Of a DNA stretch of 64,000 nt, positions 1 to 8,282 are shown in pieces (position 1 is the first letter of the stretch; every line of letters starts with the position of its first letter). Both the position numbers and the translations under genes were made by a program. The notes beneath the pieces are model-generated. The model saw only the letters and a list, made by a program, of their open reading frames with translations. It made no database searches and was not told the DNA's origin. The stretch is from positions 599,340 to 663,339 of the forward strand of contig NZ_JAPNTZ010000004.1 of the NCBI RefSeq assembly GCF_026626335.1, given 5' to 3'. The DNA comes from Paractinoplanes pyxinae. GTDB lineage: Bacteria > Actinomycetota > Actinomycetes > Mycobacteriales > Micromonosporaceae.

Positions 1-1145
1 TCGGTCGCGTGCTGATACCAGCGGGCGGCCTCGCCGGGAGCGCGCCTGACGACGTCGTCACCGGCCTTCCGCAGCAGCTCCACGGCGTCCGGATCGCCCG
101 GCCGCGCGGCCTGCACGATGTGGTGGGCCCGGCCGGCGGGCGGAACACCCCGGTCGGCCAGCGCCCGGGCCAGACGTTCGTGCGCGCCGACCCGCCAGGC
201 CCGCGGCGCGGCCTCGTACACGGCCCGGCGCAGCAACGGATGCCGGAACCGGAACCGGCGGGGCGCGTCGGTCGGGCGGACGAGATCGCGGTCGAGCAGC
301 ACGTCGAGCGCGTCGGCGACTTCCGGCTCGGACCGGTCGGCGGCGGTCGCGACCAGCTCGAGCAGGAACGGGTCACCGGCCACGGCGGCGCCCTCGAGAA
401 CCTGCCGTACGCCCCGGTCGAGCAGGGCCAGCTCGTCCGCGATGGCCACCGCGCCCCGGCGGCCGGTCCGGGCCAACTGGCCCAGATAGAAGGGGTTGCC
501 GCCGCTCTCCTCGTAGAGGGCGACGCCGTCCGGGCCCAGCAGCTCGCGCACGTCGTCCCGGCTCAGCGGGCCGAGGTCGAAGCGGGTCACCAGCGAGCCG
601 GCCCGGCCGAGGTCGGCGGTCAGGCGGCTCGGGGTCTGCCGGGGCCGGGTGGCCAGCCCGAGCAGCACGGGCGCGGCCGGTGGGCGGCGCAGCAACGCGC
701 ACACCAGCTCGACCGACGCCGAATCGGCCCAGTGCACGTCGTCCAGCAGCAGCACCACGGGCTTGTCCCGGGCGAGCACTTCGAGCAGGTGGCGTATCGC
801 CCGGTGGGCGCGGTAGCGGGGATCGCCCGTCGCCGGGGCCGCCTTTCTCCACGACGGCAGCACCTCGGCCAGATCGTCGTCGTCCAGCCCGTCCGGCGGA
901 GTGGCCCGCAGGTATTCGTCGAGGGCGTCCACGAACAGCCAGAACGGCAGGTCGCGCTCGTACTCGGAGGCGCTGCCGGACAGCACGAGCATGCCCCGGG
1001 CGTCGGCGCGGGCGCCCAGCTCGGTCAGCATGCGGCTCTTGCCGATGCCCGGCTCGCCGGCGAACACCACCACCCTGCTCGTTTTCTCGTCGAGCAGCGT
1101 GTCGACCGCGTCCAGTTCGGCGTCCCGCCCCACCAGCCCTTCCAT
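1..1145 (-). CDS. Large AAA-ATPase regulator (LuxR/LAL type), 5' part only
   Basis: Reading leftward from ATG at 1145, 381 residues are visible and the frame stays open at the window edge. The N-terminus has a Walker A motif GEPGIGKS (about residues 30-37) and a Walker B stretch ending LLLDDVHWAD, followed by the helical and TPR-like pattern of STAND-type LuxR regulators (RFRHPLLRRAVYE; PGEAARWYQ at the edge). Such proteins hydrolyse ATP while switching on target promoters through a C-terminal LuxR helix-turn-helix, which would lie outside the window. The start is chosen because MEGLVGRDAEL matches the usual family N-terminus. Effector and targets cannot be read from the sequence. It is divergent from the small gene at 1202. 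Confidence 0.85.
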   Translation of the reverse strand, partial: MEGLVGRDAELDAVDTLLDEKTSRVVVFAGEPGIGKSRMLTELGARADARGMLVLSGSASEYERDLPFWLFVDALDEYLRATPPDGLDDDDLAEVLPSWRKAAPATGDPRYRAHRAIRHLLEVLARDKPVVLLLDDVHWADSASVELVCALLRRPPAAPVLLGLATRPRQTPSRLTADLGRAGSLVTRFDLGPLSRDDVRELLGPDGVALYEESGGNPFYLGQLARTGRRGAVAIADELALLDRGVRQVLEGAAVAGDPFLLELVATAADRSEPEVADALDVLLDRDLVRPTDAPRRFRFRHPLLRRAVYEAAPRAWRVGAHERLARALADRGVPPAGRAHHIVQAARPGDPDAVELLRKAGDDVVRRAPGEAARWYQHAT

Positions 1146-1201
1146 GAGGCTCAGGGTCGCACCCCGATGTCGGCTCGCGCGAGGGGCAGCAAGCTCGGTC
1201 C

Positions 1202-1444
1202 GTGCCGCTCTTCCTGCTCCACAACCGACACACGGCCGGCGACTGCGGGGTCGTCTTCGCCGCGTTCCGCGGTTTCTCCAGCCCCCTGCGGCACACCGCG
1301 GCCCTGGCCACCTGCCGCGGCGGCGGCCACGAGATCTGGTGGCACACCACCGCGGCCGACGCCGGAGCCGCCCTGACCCAGCTGCCCCGCTACGTAGCCG
1401 CATCCACCACCGCGACCCGCGTCGAGCGGATCGACACCCCGTGA
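1202..1444 (+). CDS. Small conserved actinobacterial protein, 80 aa
   Basis: An 80-residue protein from GTG 1202, with aromatic and histidine residues spread along its length (FLLHNRH, GHEIWWHTT) and no signal peptide or membrane segment. I recognise the pattern as a short conserved hypothetical protein of actinomycetes; the size and alpha-beta character recall single-domain ferredoxin-like folds, but this is inference. Its TGA at 1442-1444 overlaps the GAGGAGG ribosome-binding site of the following DUF1772 gene, and that gene overlaps the next, so the three are almost certainly one transcript. No function is assigned. Confidence 0.7.
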   Translation: MPLFLLHNRHTAGDCGVVFAAFRGFSSPLRHTAALATCRGGGHEIWWHTTAADAGAALTQLPRYVAASTTATRVERIDTP

Positions 1445-1453
1445 GGAGGCGCC

Positions 1454-1924
1454 GTGCTCGCCGAGATCGGACTGTTCCTCAGCATCGTGTGCGCCGGGCT
1501 GTGGTCCGGGCTGCTGCTGACCCTGACCACCATCCTGCATCCCATCTACGCCGCCCAGGACGGGCGCGGCTTCGCCCTCGAGCTGCGTGCCTTCCTGCCG
1601 ACGGCCCGCAAGTCCCCGACGAACTACGCGCTGGTCGGCGGCCTGGTCCTCGCGCCGGTGCTGGCCTTGATCGGCCTCCGCTCCGCCGGACTTCCATTTG
1701 TGCTGACCGCGACCGGGCTGGCGCTGACCATCATCGGGCCCTTGCTCGTGTCCAACCGGCTGTCCGAGCCGCTGTACGACGTGATCCTCGGCTGGGACCC
1801 GGACGCGGTGCCCGCGGACTGGCGTCTCGTCCGCCGGCGCTACTTCGCCCTGAACTGGATCCGAGCCGTCCTCACCTGGGCGGCATTCCTGCTCTTCCTC
1901 GCAGCCACCTGGAGCTACCTGTGA
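1454..1924 (+). CDS. DUF1772 (anthrone-oxygenase-like) membrane protein
   Basis: A 156-residue integral membrane protein with four hydrophobic segments (about 4-24, 58-75, 80-98 and 135-153). The polar region after the first helix, with HPIYAAQ, and the LSEPLYDVILGW region fit the DUF1772 family, some fungal members of which oxidise anthrones. Start GTG 1454 follows AGGAGG by five bases. Its TGA overlaps the GTG of the FAD monooxygenase downstream (GTGA at 1921-1924), so translation is probably coupled. Co-location with a flavin monooxygenase suggests a shared oxidative or detoxification step, but the substrate is unknown. Confidence 0.8.
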   Translation: MLAEIGLFLSIVCAGLWSGLLLTLTTILHPIYAAQDGRGFALELRAFLPTARKSPTNYALVGGLVLAPVLALIGLRSAGLPFVLTATGLALTIIGPLLVSNRLSEPLYDVILGWDPDAVPADWRLVRRRYFALNWIRAVLTWAAFLLFLAATWSYL

Positions 1925-3021
1925 ACACCACGACCGAAGTCCTCATCGCCGGTGCCGGCCCGACCGGCCTCACCCTCTCCCGGGCGCTGACCGCCCGCGG
2001 CGTCGACCACCTGCTGCTGGACGGAGCCGCGCAAGGCGCGAACACCTCGCGGGCGGCGGTCATTCACGCCCGTACGCTGGAAGTGCTCGACGCATTGGGC
2101 GTGAGCGACGAGCTGGTGCGCCGGGGGATCCTCGTGCCCCGCTTCACCGTCCGCGACCGCGAGCGGGCCCTGTTCCAGGTGCCGTTCGGCGGGCTGCCCA
2201 CGAAATACCCGTACACGCTGATGCTGCCGCAGAACGAGACCGAGCAGATCCTCGGCGAGAACGTGACCGTGCACTGGGACCACCGCGTGACCGGCATCGA
2301 CCACGACAAGGTGACGGTGGCCGGCCCGGACGGGTCGGTCCAGCACGTACGGGCTCGGTACATCGCCGGCTGCGACGGCATGAACAGCGTCGTCCGTGAA
2401 CAGGCGGGCATAGGTTTCACCGGCGCCCGCTACGAGGAGTCCTTCGTGCTGGCCGACGTGGCGATGACCTGGCAACTGGAACGCGACGAGGTGAACCTGT
2501 TCTTCTCCCCGCGCGGCATGGTCGTGGTCGCGCCCCTGCCCGGCGACCGCTACCGCATAGTCGCCACCCTCGACGACGCCCCCGAACACCCCACCGCGGC
2601 CGACGTGCAAGCGTTGCTGGACGAACGCGCCCCCGGCGGCACGGTGACCGACGTGGCGTGGAGCTCCCGCTTCCGCGTCCACCACCGCCTGGCCGACACC
2701 TACCGCCGGGGCCCGGTCTTCCTCGCCGGCGACGCCGCCCACGTCCACAGCCCAGCCGGCGGCCAGGGCATGAACACCGGCATCCAGGACGCGGTGGCCC
2801 TGGCCCGGGTGCTGGCCGCCGGCGACAACCTCGATTCGTACGAGGCCACCCGCCGCCCGGTCGCAGCGGGAGTCGTCGCCATGGCCGACCGCATGACCCG
2901 GGTCGCCACCGTGCGCAACCCGCTGGCCCGTTCCGCCCGCAACGCGCTGCTCACGGTGGCCGGCCGCTCCAGCTTCCTGCAGCGCAAGCTGGCCATGAAC
3001 CTGTCCGAGCTGTCGGCCTGA
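1921..3021 (+). CDS. FAD-dependent monooxygenase (aromatic hydroxylase type)
   Basis: A 366-residue class A flavoprotein monooxygenase, using NAD(P)H and O2 to hydroxylate an aromatic or polyketide-like substrate. Visible motifs: the Rossmann GAGPTG dinucleotide fingerprint (residues 11-16), AGCDGMNSVVR in the DG region, and the C-terminal FAD-ribityl motif FLAGDAAHVHSPAGGQGMN. It is shorter than many PheA/TetX-type enzymes because the C-terminal thioredoxin-like domain is absent. GTG 1921 is used because it overlaps the preceding stop codon and the FAD fingerprint begins eleven residues later. The open frame upstream of it is a shadow of the DUF1772 gene. Substrate unknown. Confidence 0.9.
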   Translation: MNTTTEVLIAGAGPTGLTLSRALTARGVDHLLLDGAAQGANTSRAAVIHARTLEVLDALGVSDELVRRGILVPRFTVRDRERALFQVPFGGLPTKYPYTLMLPQNETEQILGENVTVHWDHRVTGIDHDKVTVAGPDGSVQHVRARYIAGCDGMNSVVREQAGIGFTGARYEESFVLADVAMTWQLERDEVNLFFSPRGMVVVAPLPGDRYRIVATLDDAPEHPTAADVQALLDERAPGGTVTDVAWSSRFRVHHRLADTYRRGPVFLAGDAAHVHSPAGGQGMNTGIQDAVALARVLAAGDNLDSYEATRRPVAAGVVAMADRMTRVATVRNPLARSARNALLTVAGRSSFLQRKLAMNLSELSA

Positions 3022-3054
3022 GAGTCGTAGCGTTCGAAATTGTTTCCGGACGCG

Positions 3055-4170
3055 TCACAGCGTCCGGCCGAAGAAGGCTCGCAGGTCCTGGGCGACCAGG
3101 TCCGGCACCTCGAGAGCCGCGAAGTGGCCGCCCCGATCGAACTCCGACCAGTGCGCGATCCCGGTGTTGTCGCGCTCGGCGAGCGGCCGGATGGTCTGGA
3201 AGTCGTCCTTGAAGACGGCGACACCGAGCCGGCCGTGGCTGACCACTGTCTCCCGGGGCGGGTGCTGCTCCGCGTAGTGGTAGCGGACGGCGCCGGCCGA
3301 GGTGTTGGTGAGCCAGTACAGCGAGACCTGGGCCAGCACCTGCTCGGGTGTGACCAGGCTGGTGCCGTTGCCGAAGTTCTCGAACAGCTCGTTGTACGCC
3401 AGCTGGCCCACCGGGGAGTCCGACAGCGCGGCCGCGATCGTCTGCGGGCGGGTGCCGTTCATCGTGTTGTAGCCGCCGACCGACTGGAACCAGCCGGCGA
3501 ACTCCAGCGCGGCGTATTCCGTTGGTCCGAACGCCTCGAACTCTGCCGGGTCGCCGGACGGGAAGGAGAACAGCTGGAGCACGTGCGCGCCCAGGAACCC
3601 GTCGGGGTCGAGCACCGCGAGCTCACGGCCGACCATCGCGCCGCCGTCGCTGCCGTGCGCGCCGTACGAGTCGTAGCCCAGCCGGCGCATCAGGGCGTCG
3701 TACGTGCGGGCGACCCGGTCCATCGTCCAGCCGCTGCCGAGGACCGGGGTGCTGAAGGCGAACCCGGGCATCGACGGGATGACGAGGTGGAAGTCGCCGG
3801 TGAGCAGCGGCGCCAGGTCGAGGAATTCGGTGAACGAGCCCGGATAGGTGTGCAGGAGCAGCAGCGGCGTCGCGTCCTCGCGGGCCGAGCGAAGGTGGAC
3901 GAAGTGGATGGTCTGGCCGTCGATGTCGGTGGTGAAGTTCGGCACGGCGTTGATCCGGGCCTCCTCGGCGCGCCAGTCGAACTGCCGCCAGCGAGCGACC
4001 ATGTCGGCCAGGTAGGACACGGGCGTCCCGTACTCCCAGCCGTCGCCCGAGGCCGGACTGGCATAACGGGTATTGGCGAGCCGGGTTCGCAGATCCTCGA
4101 GAGCCGGCTCGGGGATCGCGACGGTGAAGGGACGGATGCCTGTCGTGGTCGTTACGTTGGAGGTCATCAA
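3055..4170 (-). CDS. Epoxide hydrolase (EHN domain, alpha/beta fold)
   Basis: A 371-residue alpha/beta hydrolase with the N-terminal epoxide-hydrolase (EHN) domain in the first 100 or so residues. The oxyanion-hole motif reads HTYPGS (107-112, usually HGWPGS). The nucleophile elbow is HGSDGGA with Asp175 as the likely nucleophile, and a C-terminal GGHFAALE supplies the general base, His349. Enzymes of this type open epoxides to vicinal diols. The HTY in place of HGW is a mild departure that may alter substrate fit. It is transcribed divergently from the ArsR-type regulator at 4280, 109 bp away, making that regulator a plausible controller. Confidence 0.88.
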   Translation of the reverse strand: MMTSNVTTTTGIRPFTVAIPEPALEDLRTRLANTRYASPASGDGWEYGTPVSYLADMVARWRQFDWRAEEARINAVPNFTTDIDGQTIHFVHLRSAREDATPLLLLHTYPGSFTEFLDLAPLLTGDFHLVIPSMPGFAFSTPVLGSGWTMDRVARTYDALMRRLGYDSYGAHGSDGGAMVGRELAVLDPDGFLGAHVLQLFSFPSGDPAEFEAFGPTEYAALEFAGWFQSVGGYNTMNGTRPQTIAAALSDSPVGQLAYNELFENFGNGTSLVTPEQVLAQVSLYWLTNTSAGAVRYHYAEQHPPRETVVSHGRLGVAVFKDDFQTIRPLAERDNTGIAHWSEFDRGGHFAALEVPDLVAQDLRAFFGRTL

Positions 4171-4279
4171 CAGCTCTCTCTTCGTCTGGTCGGCGCAGGT
4201 GTGATGATCAGGGGGCGCCGGGGTTCAGCCGGCGTGGTGTGCCGGATCCCAGCACAGGAGGACGAGCATCACCGTCACC

Positions 4280-5287
4280 GTGGTAGGGCTCGACGAGGCG
4301 TCGGGCGCCAACGTGCACTTCGCCGCCGGCGCGCTGGTGGAGCTGGGCAACCTCCTGCACGCGGTGCTGGCCCCCGAGCACCACGAACAAGGCGCACAGT
4401 GGGCGGCCACGCCGGCCGTGGCCGAGCTGCTTCCCGCCTTGAGGCAGTGGGCCTTCGTGGTACGCGCCATCCGCGCGCGGATCTTCATCGACGTGTCGAT
4501 CGCCGGTCGAGCCGGCTGGGATTCGTGTCTGGAGGCAGTCCAGCGCCTCGACGCGGTGGAGATGAGCGACGCGCTGCTGCGTCCGCTCGGCGGTAGGGCC
4601 GGCGCGGAACGGTACCGAGGCCGCGAAAGCCTCGACGCCGCGACGGTGGCCGGCGTCCTGGCCGACCCGCAGGCGGCCCGCGAGCAATTCATCGCGTTGC
4701 TGCAGACCTGCTGGGAGCAGTTCTTCGGCGCCTGGTGGGAGCGGCGCGGCGCCGTCCTGGCCGACGAGGTGCTGCACCGGCGCCAGGTACTGCACCGCCA
4801 GGGGCTCTCCTCGGCGTTGCGAGACCTGCCCGGCATCAGCCACCTCGGCGCCGGCACGGTGGTGCTGGACAAGGTACGCGGCAAACGGCTGTCCGCAGCC
4901 GACCGCCCCGGCCTGGTCCTGATGCCCTCGACAGTGGTCGCGCCCCATCTGTACCTGGCCGACGAGCCGTCACTGCCGATCACGGTCATCTACCCGCTGA
5001 CCGAGTCCCCGCCCGTCGTCGCCGGCGTCCTGCACCGGCGCCTGCAGGCGCTGGCGCACCCCGAGCGGCTGCAGGTGGCGCGGGCCATCGCCACGGAGGC
5101 CCGCTCGGCATCCGAGATCAGCCGGCTGTGGCACCTGCAGCGCAGCCGCGTGGCCCGGCATCTGCGCACCCTGCACGAGGCCGGCCTGGCCACCCGCCAG
5201 CGGAACGGTCGGTCTGTGCTCTACCGCCTGGACCTGCCCGTCGTCGACGCCCTCGGCACCGACCTGTCCCAGGTCCTGCTGCGCTGA
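4280..5287 (+). CDS. ArsR-type winged-helix regulator (DUF5937-like N-terminus)
   Basis: A protein of about 335 residues with a C-terminal ArsR/SmtB-like winged helix (LQALAHPERLQVARAIAT, then SRVARHLRTLHEAGLATRQR and GRSVLYRL). The long N-terminal domain resembles the DUF5937-type regulators, like the paralogue at 12825. The cysteine and histidine clusters of metal-sensing ArsR proteins are not evident. GTG 4280 is the first conventional start in this frame after the stop at 4202, but the AGGAGGA at 4256-4262 sits 18 bases upstream of it. An in-frame ATC at 4268 is correctly spaced and would add ITVT. It probably regulates the divergent epoxide hydrolase. Confidence 0.82.
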   Translation: MVGLDEASGANVHFAAGALVELGNLLHAVLAPEHHEQGAQWAATPAVAELLPALRQWAFVVRAIRARIFIDVSIAGRAGWDSCLEAVQRLDAVEMSDALLRPLGGRAGAERYRGRESLDAATVAGVLADPQAAREQFIALLQTCWEQFFGAWWERRGAVLADEVLHRRQVLHRQGLSSALRDLPGISHLGAGTVVLDKVRGKRLSAADRPGLVLMPSTVVAPHLYLADEPSLPITVIYPLTESPPVVAGVLHRRLQALAHPERLQVARAIATEARSASEISRLWHLQRSRVARHLRTLHEAGLATRQRNGRSVLYRLDLPVVDALGTDLSQVLLR

Positions 5288-5340
5288 ACACCGCGGGAAC
5301 CGGGGTTCGGGCGGGGTGGACGGGGCATCATCGGGGCGTG

Positions 5341-5961
5341 ATGAGCGAGGACTTGCTGCGCGCCGGGGTCGGGGAGTTGGTGCGGCGGGAGCCGGTCTTC
5401 GCTGGGGTGGTGGAGCGGTTCGGGGTGCCGCCCACGTGGGCCCGGCCGCCGGGGATGGCGTCGCTGCTGCACATCATGTTGGAGCAGCAGGTGTCGTTGG
5501 CTTCGGCCAAGGCGGTGTTCGATCGGCTCCGGGTGCTGGCCGACCCGTTGACTCCCGAGAATCTGCTGCGGTTGGACGACGTACAGCTGCGGGAAGCGGG
5601 TTTCAGCCGGCAGAAAGCTCGCTACGCCCGGGCGGTGGCGAGCGCCGTGCGGGACGGGACTCTGGACTTCGGGAAGCTGGACGGGCTGAGCGACGACGAG
5701 GTGGACCGCCTGCTGCAAGCCGTACCGGGAATTGGGCCTTGGTCGTCGGCGATCTATCGGCTGTCGGTGCTGGGGCGGCCGGACGCTTGGCCGGCCAGTG
5801 ATTTGGCGATTCTCGTCGGCGTCAAGGCGTTGTGGCGGCTGCCGGTGCTTCCGACGACGACCGAGGTGACGGAAAGGGCTGAGGCGTGGCGGCCGTGGCG
5901 GGCGGTGGCTGCTCGCCTGATCTGGCAGGACTACCTCGGCGTACGCGGGAAACGGGGTTGA
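5341..5961 (+). CDS. DNA-3-methyladenine glycosylase (HhH-GPD, AlkA-like)
   Basis: A 206-residue base-excision repair glycosylase of the HhH-GPD superfamily that would remove alkylated purines. The helix-hairpin-helix motif is VPGIGPWSSAIY (about residues 128-139), followed by the catalytic aspartate Asp154 in PASDLAI. The N-terminal fragment of classical AlkA is missing, making this the short form common in actinomycetes. It starts at ATG 5341 with an adjacent GTG at 5338; either is possible, and the long open frame upstream is a shadow of the ArsR-type gene. It stands alone, 27 bp before the response-regulator gene. Confidence 0.88.
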   Translation: MSEDLLRAGVGELVRREPVFAGVVERFGVPPTWARPPGMASLLHIMLEQQVSLASAKAVFDRLRVLADPLTPENLLRLDDVQLREAGFSRQKARYARAVASAVRDGTLDFGKLDGLSDDEVDRLLQAVPGIGPWSSAIYRLSVLGRPDAWPASDLAILVGVKALWRLPVLPTTTEVTERAEAWRPWRAVAARLIWQDYLGVRGKRG

Positions 5962-5988
5962 CTTGCGGATCTTTGCTTTCATCGGCCG

Positions 5989-6678
5989 GTGACCACCCGG
6001 ATCCTGATCGCCGAGGACAACGCCAAGCAGGCGGAGCTGGCCGTCGCCTATCTGCGGCGGGAAGGACACCTGGTGACGCGGGTGGAGGACGGGCCGGCGG
6101 CACTCGAGAAGCATCGTGAGCTGCGGCCCGACCTCGTGGTGCTGGACGTGATGATGCCGGTCCTCGACGGGGTCACGGTGTGCCGGGTGCTGCGGGCCGA
6201 ATCGGACATATTGATCCTCATGCTGACCGCGCGGACCGGGGAGGACGACGTCGAGCGGGGGCTGGACGCGGGCGCCGACGACTACCTGACCAAGCCGTAC
6301 AGCCCGCGGGAGCTCGCGGCCCGGGTGCGCGCGCTGCTGCGACGCTCGGGGGTGCTTCGCGACAAAGACCAACCGGTTCTGCGTACGGGTGATCTGGAGG
6401 TCGACGTCGGGCGGTTCGAGGCACGCGTGGCCGGCCGCCCCGTCGTGCTGACGGCCAAGGAGTTCGGCATTCTCGAGGTGCTGGCCGGGACGCCGGGGCG
6501 GGCCTTCACCCGGGCCGAGATCATCGAGAAGGCGTTCGGCTTCGACAAGTACGTGCTGGAGCGCACCGTCGACGCGCATGTGCGCAACCTGCGCCGCAAG
6601 CTCGGCGACAACCCGGACGACCCGAGATACGTGCAGACCGTGTACGGGCGTGGCTACCGGCTCGCCGACCCGTCATGA
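5989..6678 (+). CDS. OmpR-family response regulator
   Basis: A 229-residue two-component regulator. The receiver domain has the acidic pocket (LIAEDN near residue 10), the phospho-acceptor Asp53 in VVLDVMMP, and the conserved Lys in LTKPYSP. The C-terminal winged helix ends with the typical DPRYVQTVYGRGYRL. It starts at GTG 5989; the next gene begins with ATG 6675 inside this gene's end (ATGA), so the pair is translationally coupled. The partner is a BaeS-like sensor. The stimulus is unknown, though BaeSR-type pairs usually respond to envelope or antibiotic stress. Confidence 0.95.
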   Translation: MTTRILIAEDNAKQAELAVAYLRREGHLVTRVEDGPAALEKHRELRPDLVVLDVMMPVLDGVTVCRVLRAESDILILMLTARTGEDDVERGLDAGADDYLTKPYSPRELAARVRALLRRSGVLRDKDQPVLRTGDLEVDVGRFEARVAGRPVVLTAKEFGILEVLAGTPGRAFTRAEIIEKAFGFDKYVLERTVDAHVRNLRRKLGDNPDDPRYVQTVYGRGYRLADPS

Positions 6679-8282
6679 GTTTCCGCGTACGGGTCTTCCT
6701 GCTGGTCGCCTTCGTCGCGCTCGGCGCCACGGGAGCCACCGCCGCCCTCATCCTGCGTCAGGCCGGCAGCCAGGTCCGCGAGGCGGCGACCGCCTCCCAG
6801 GAGACCACCGAGCTGATCCGCTCGACGCTGCGCGAAAAGGCAGTGCGCGACGGCACCTGGCAGGGCGTCGACATCACCGTGTCCGACCTGCGGGCGAAGA
6901 CCGGCCAGCGGATCCGCCTGGTCGACCCGTTCGGCACCGTCGTCGTCGACAGCGACCACCTCGACGGGCGGGCCGGCCGGCCGCCGGGGCCGATCGTGGA
7001 CGTGGTCGACCCGTCCCCGACGCTGGTCTTCGCGGCCGGCGACACCGCCCCGCAGAGCACCACGCTGAAGGCCATCCACGACTACCGGCAGGAGGTCCTG
7101 CTCGCCGCCTGCCTGCACAGCGGCGGGTACGGGTTCGCCGTCGTCACCGGCCCGGACGGCCTGCCCCGCCACCGCCTGGACGGCCTCTACAAGCTGGCCG
7201 ACATCGGATGCAACCCGGAACCGGCCGACAAGACGCAGGAGCGGGAGGACCGTCGCGAGGTTCAGCAGTGCGGCCCGGGCGGCTCGGCCGCGGTGACGAC
7301 CTGCCTGCAGGCCACGTTCCGGCAGCAGCTCGACGCCACGGCGGCCGGTCCGGAGCCGCTGACCCTCACGATCGGGGCCGGCGACGAACCGCCCGACTAC
7401 CTCGACCCGGCCCCCATCCTGCTGATCACCCTGGTAGTGGCCGTGCTGGTGACCGGGGGCGCGCTGCTGATCAGCCGGCGTGTACTCAGCCCGATCGGCA
7501 CCCTGACCGAGGCGGCCCGCAGCCTGGGCAGCGGCGACCGGTTCGGCCGGGTGCCCGACACCGCCCGCGACGAGCTGGGTGAACTCTCCCGGGCGTTCAA
7601 CCAGATGGCCGACTCGGTGCGCGCGGCCGAGGCCGACCAGCGCCGCCTGATCGCCGACGTCGCCCACGAGCTGCGCACGCCGCTGGCCAACCTGCGCGGC
7701 TACCTGGAGGCGATGCAGGACGGCGTGCTCGAGCCGACGCCGGAACTGTTCGCCTCGCTGCACGACGAGGTCATCCACAACCAGCGCATCGTCGACGACC
7801 TGCAGGAGCTGGCCCTGGCCGAGGCGGGCGCCCTGGTCTACCACCGGGCCCCGACCGATCTGGCCGAACTGCTCGAGACTGTGCGTACGGCGTACCGGAC
7901 CGACCTGGTGGTCGAGGCGCACGGTCCGCTGGTGGCCGAGGTCGACGCCGACCGGATCCGGCAGGCCGTCAGCAACCTGGTCGCCAACGCGCTGCGGGCC
8001 ACCGCGGACGGCGGAACGGTCATCCTGCGGGCGCGGGCCGACGGCGACCAGGCGGTGCTCGAGGTGGCCGACACCGGCACCGGCATCGACCCCGAGCATC
8101 TGCCGCTGGTCTTCGACCGGCTGTGGCGGGCCGACCCGGCCCGCGGGCGCGACTCCGGCGGCAGCGGGCTGGGCCTGGCCATCGTCCGGCAGATCGTCCG
8201 CGACCACGGCGGCGAGGTTTCGGTGCGCAGCACGCCCGGGGAGGGCAGCACCTTCGCGATCAGCCTGCCACTAGCGACTTGA
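6675..8282 (+). CDS. Sensor histidine kinase (HAMP-HisKA-HATPase, BaeS-like)
   Basis: A 535-residue membrane sensor kinase. Transmembrane segments lie at about 4-25 and 243-265, flanking an extracytoplasmic sensor of roughly 215 residues, followed by HAMP. The H box DVAHELRTPLANLRGYLEA contains phospho-acceptor His331. The ATP lid motifs are NLVANALRAT (N box), VADTGTGID (G1) and GGSGLGLAIV (G2). It phosphorylates the regulator at 5989. The sensor domain holds several cysteines (LAACLHSGG, IGCNPEP, QQCGPGG, TTCLQ) that could form disulfides. Its 3' end overlaps the convergent acyltransferase by 23 bp. Confidence 0.95.
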   Translation: MSFRVRVFLLVAFVALGATGATAALILRQAGSQVREAATASQETTELIRSTLREKAVRDGTWQGVDITVSDLRAKTGQRIRLVDPFGTVVVDSDHLDGRAGRPPGPIVDVVDPSPTLVFAAGDTAPQSTTLKAIHDYRQEVLLAACLHSGGYGFAVVTGPDGLPRHRLDGLYKLADIGCNPEPADKTQEREDRREVQQCGPGGSAAVTTCLQATFRQQLDATAAGPEPLTLTIGAGDEPPDYLDPAPILLITLVVAVLVTGGALLISRRVLSPIGTLTEAARSLGSGDRFGRVPDTARDELGELSRAFNQMADSVRAAEADQRRLIADVAHELRTPLANLRGYLEAMQDGVLEPTPELFASLHDEVIHNQRIVDDLQELALAEAGALVYHRAPTDLAELLETVRTAYRTDLVVEAHGPLVAEVDADRIRQAVSNLVANALRATADGGTVILRARADGDQAVLEVADTGTGIDPEHLPLVFDRLWRADPARGRDSGGSGLGLAIVRQIVRDHGGEVSVRSTPGEGSTFAISLPLAT

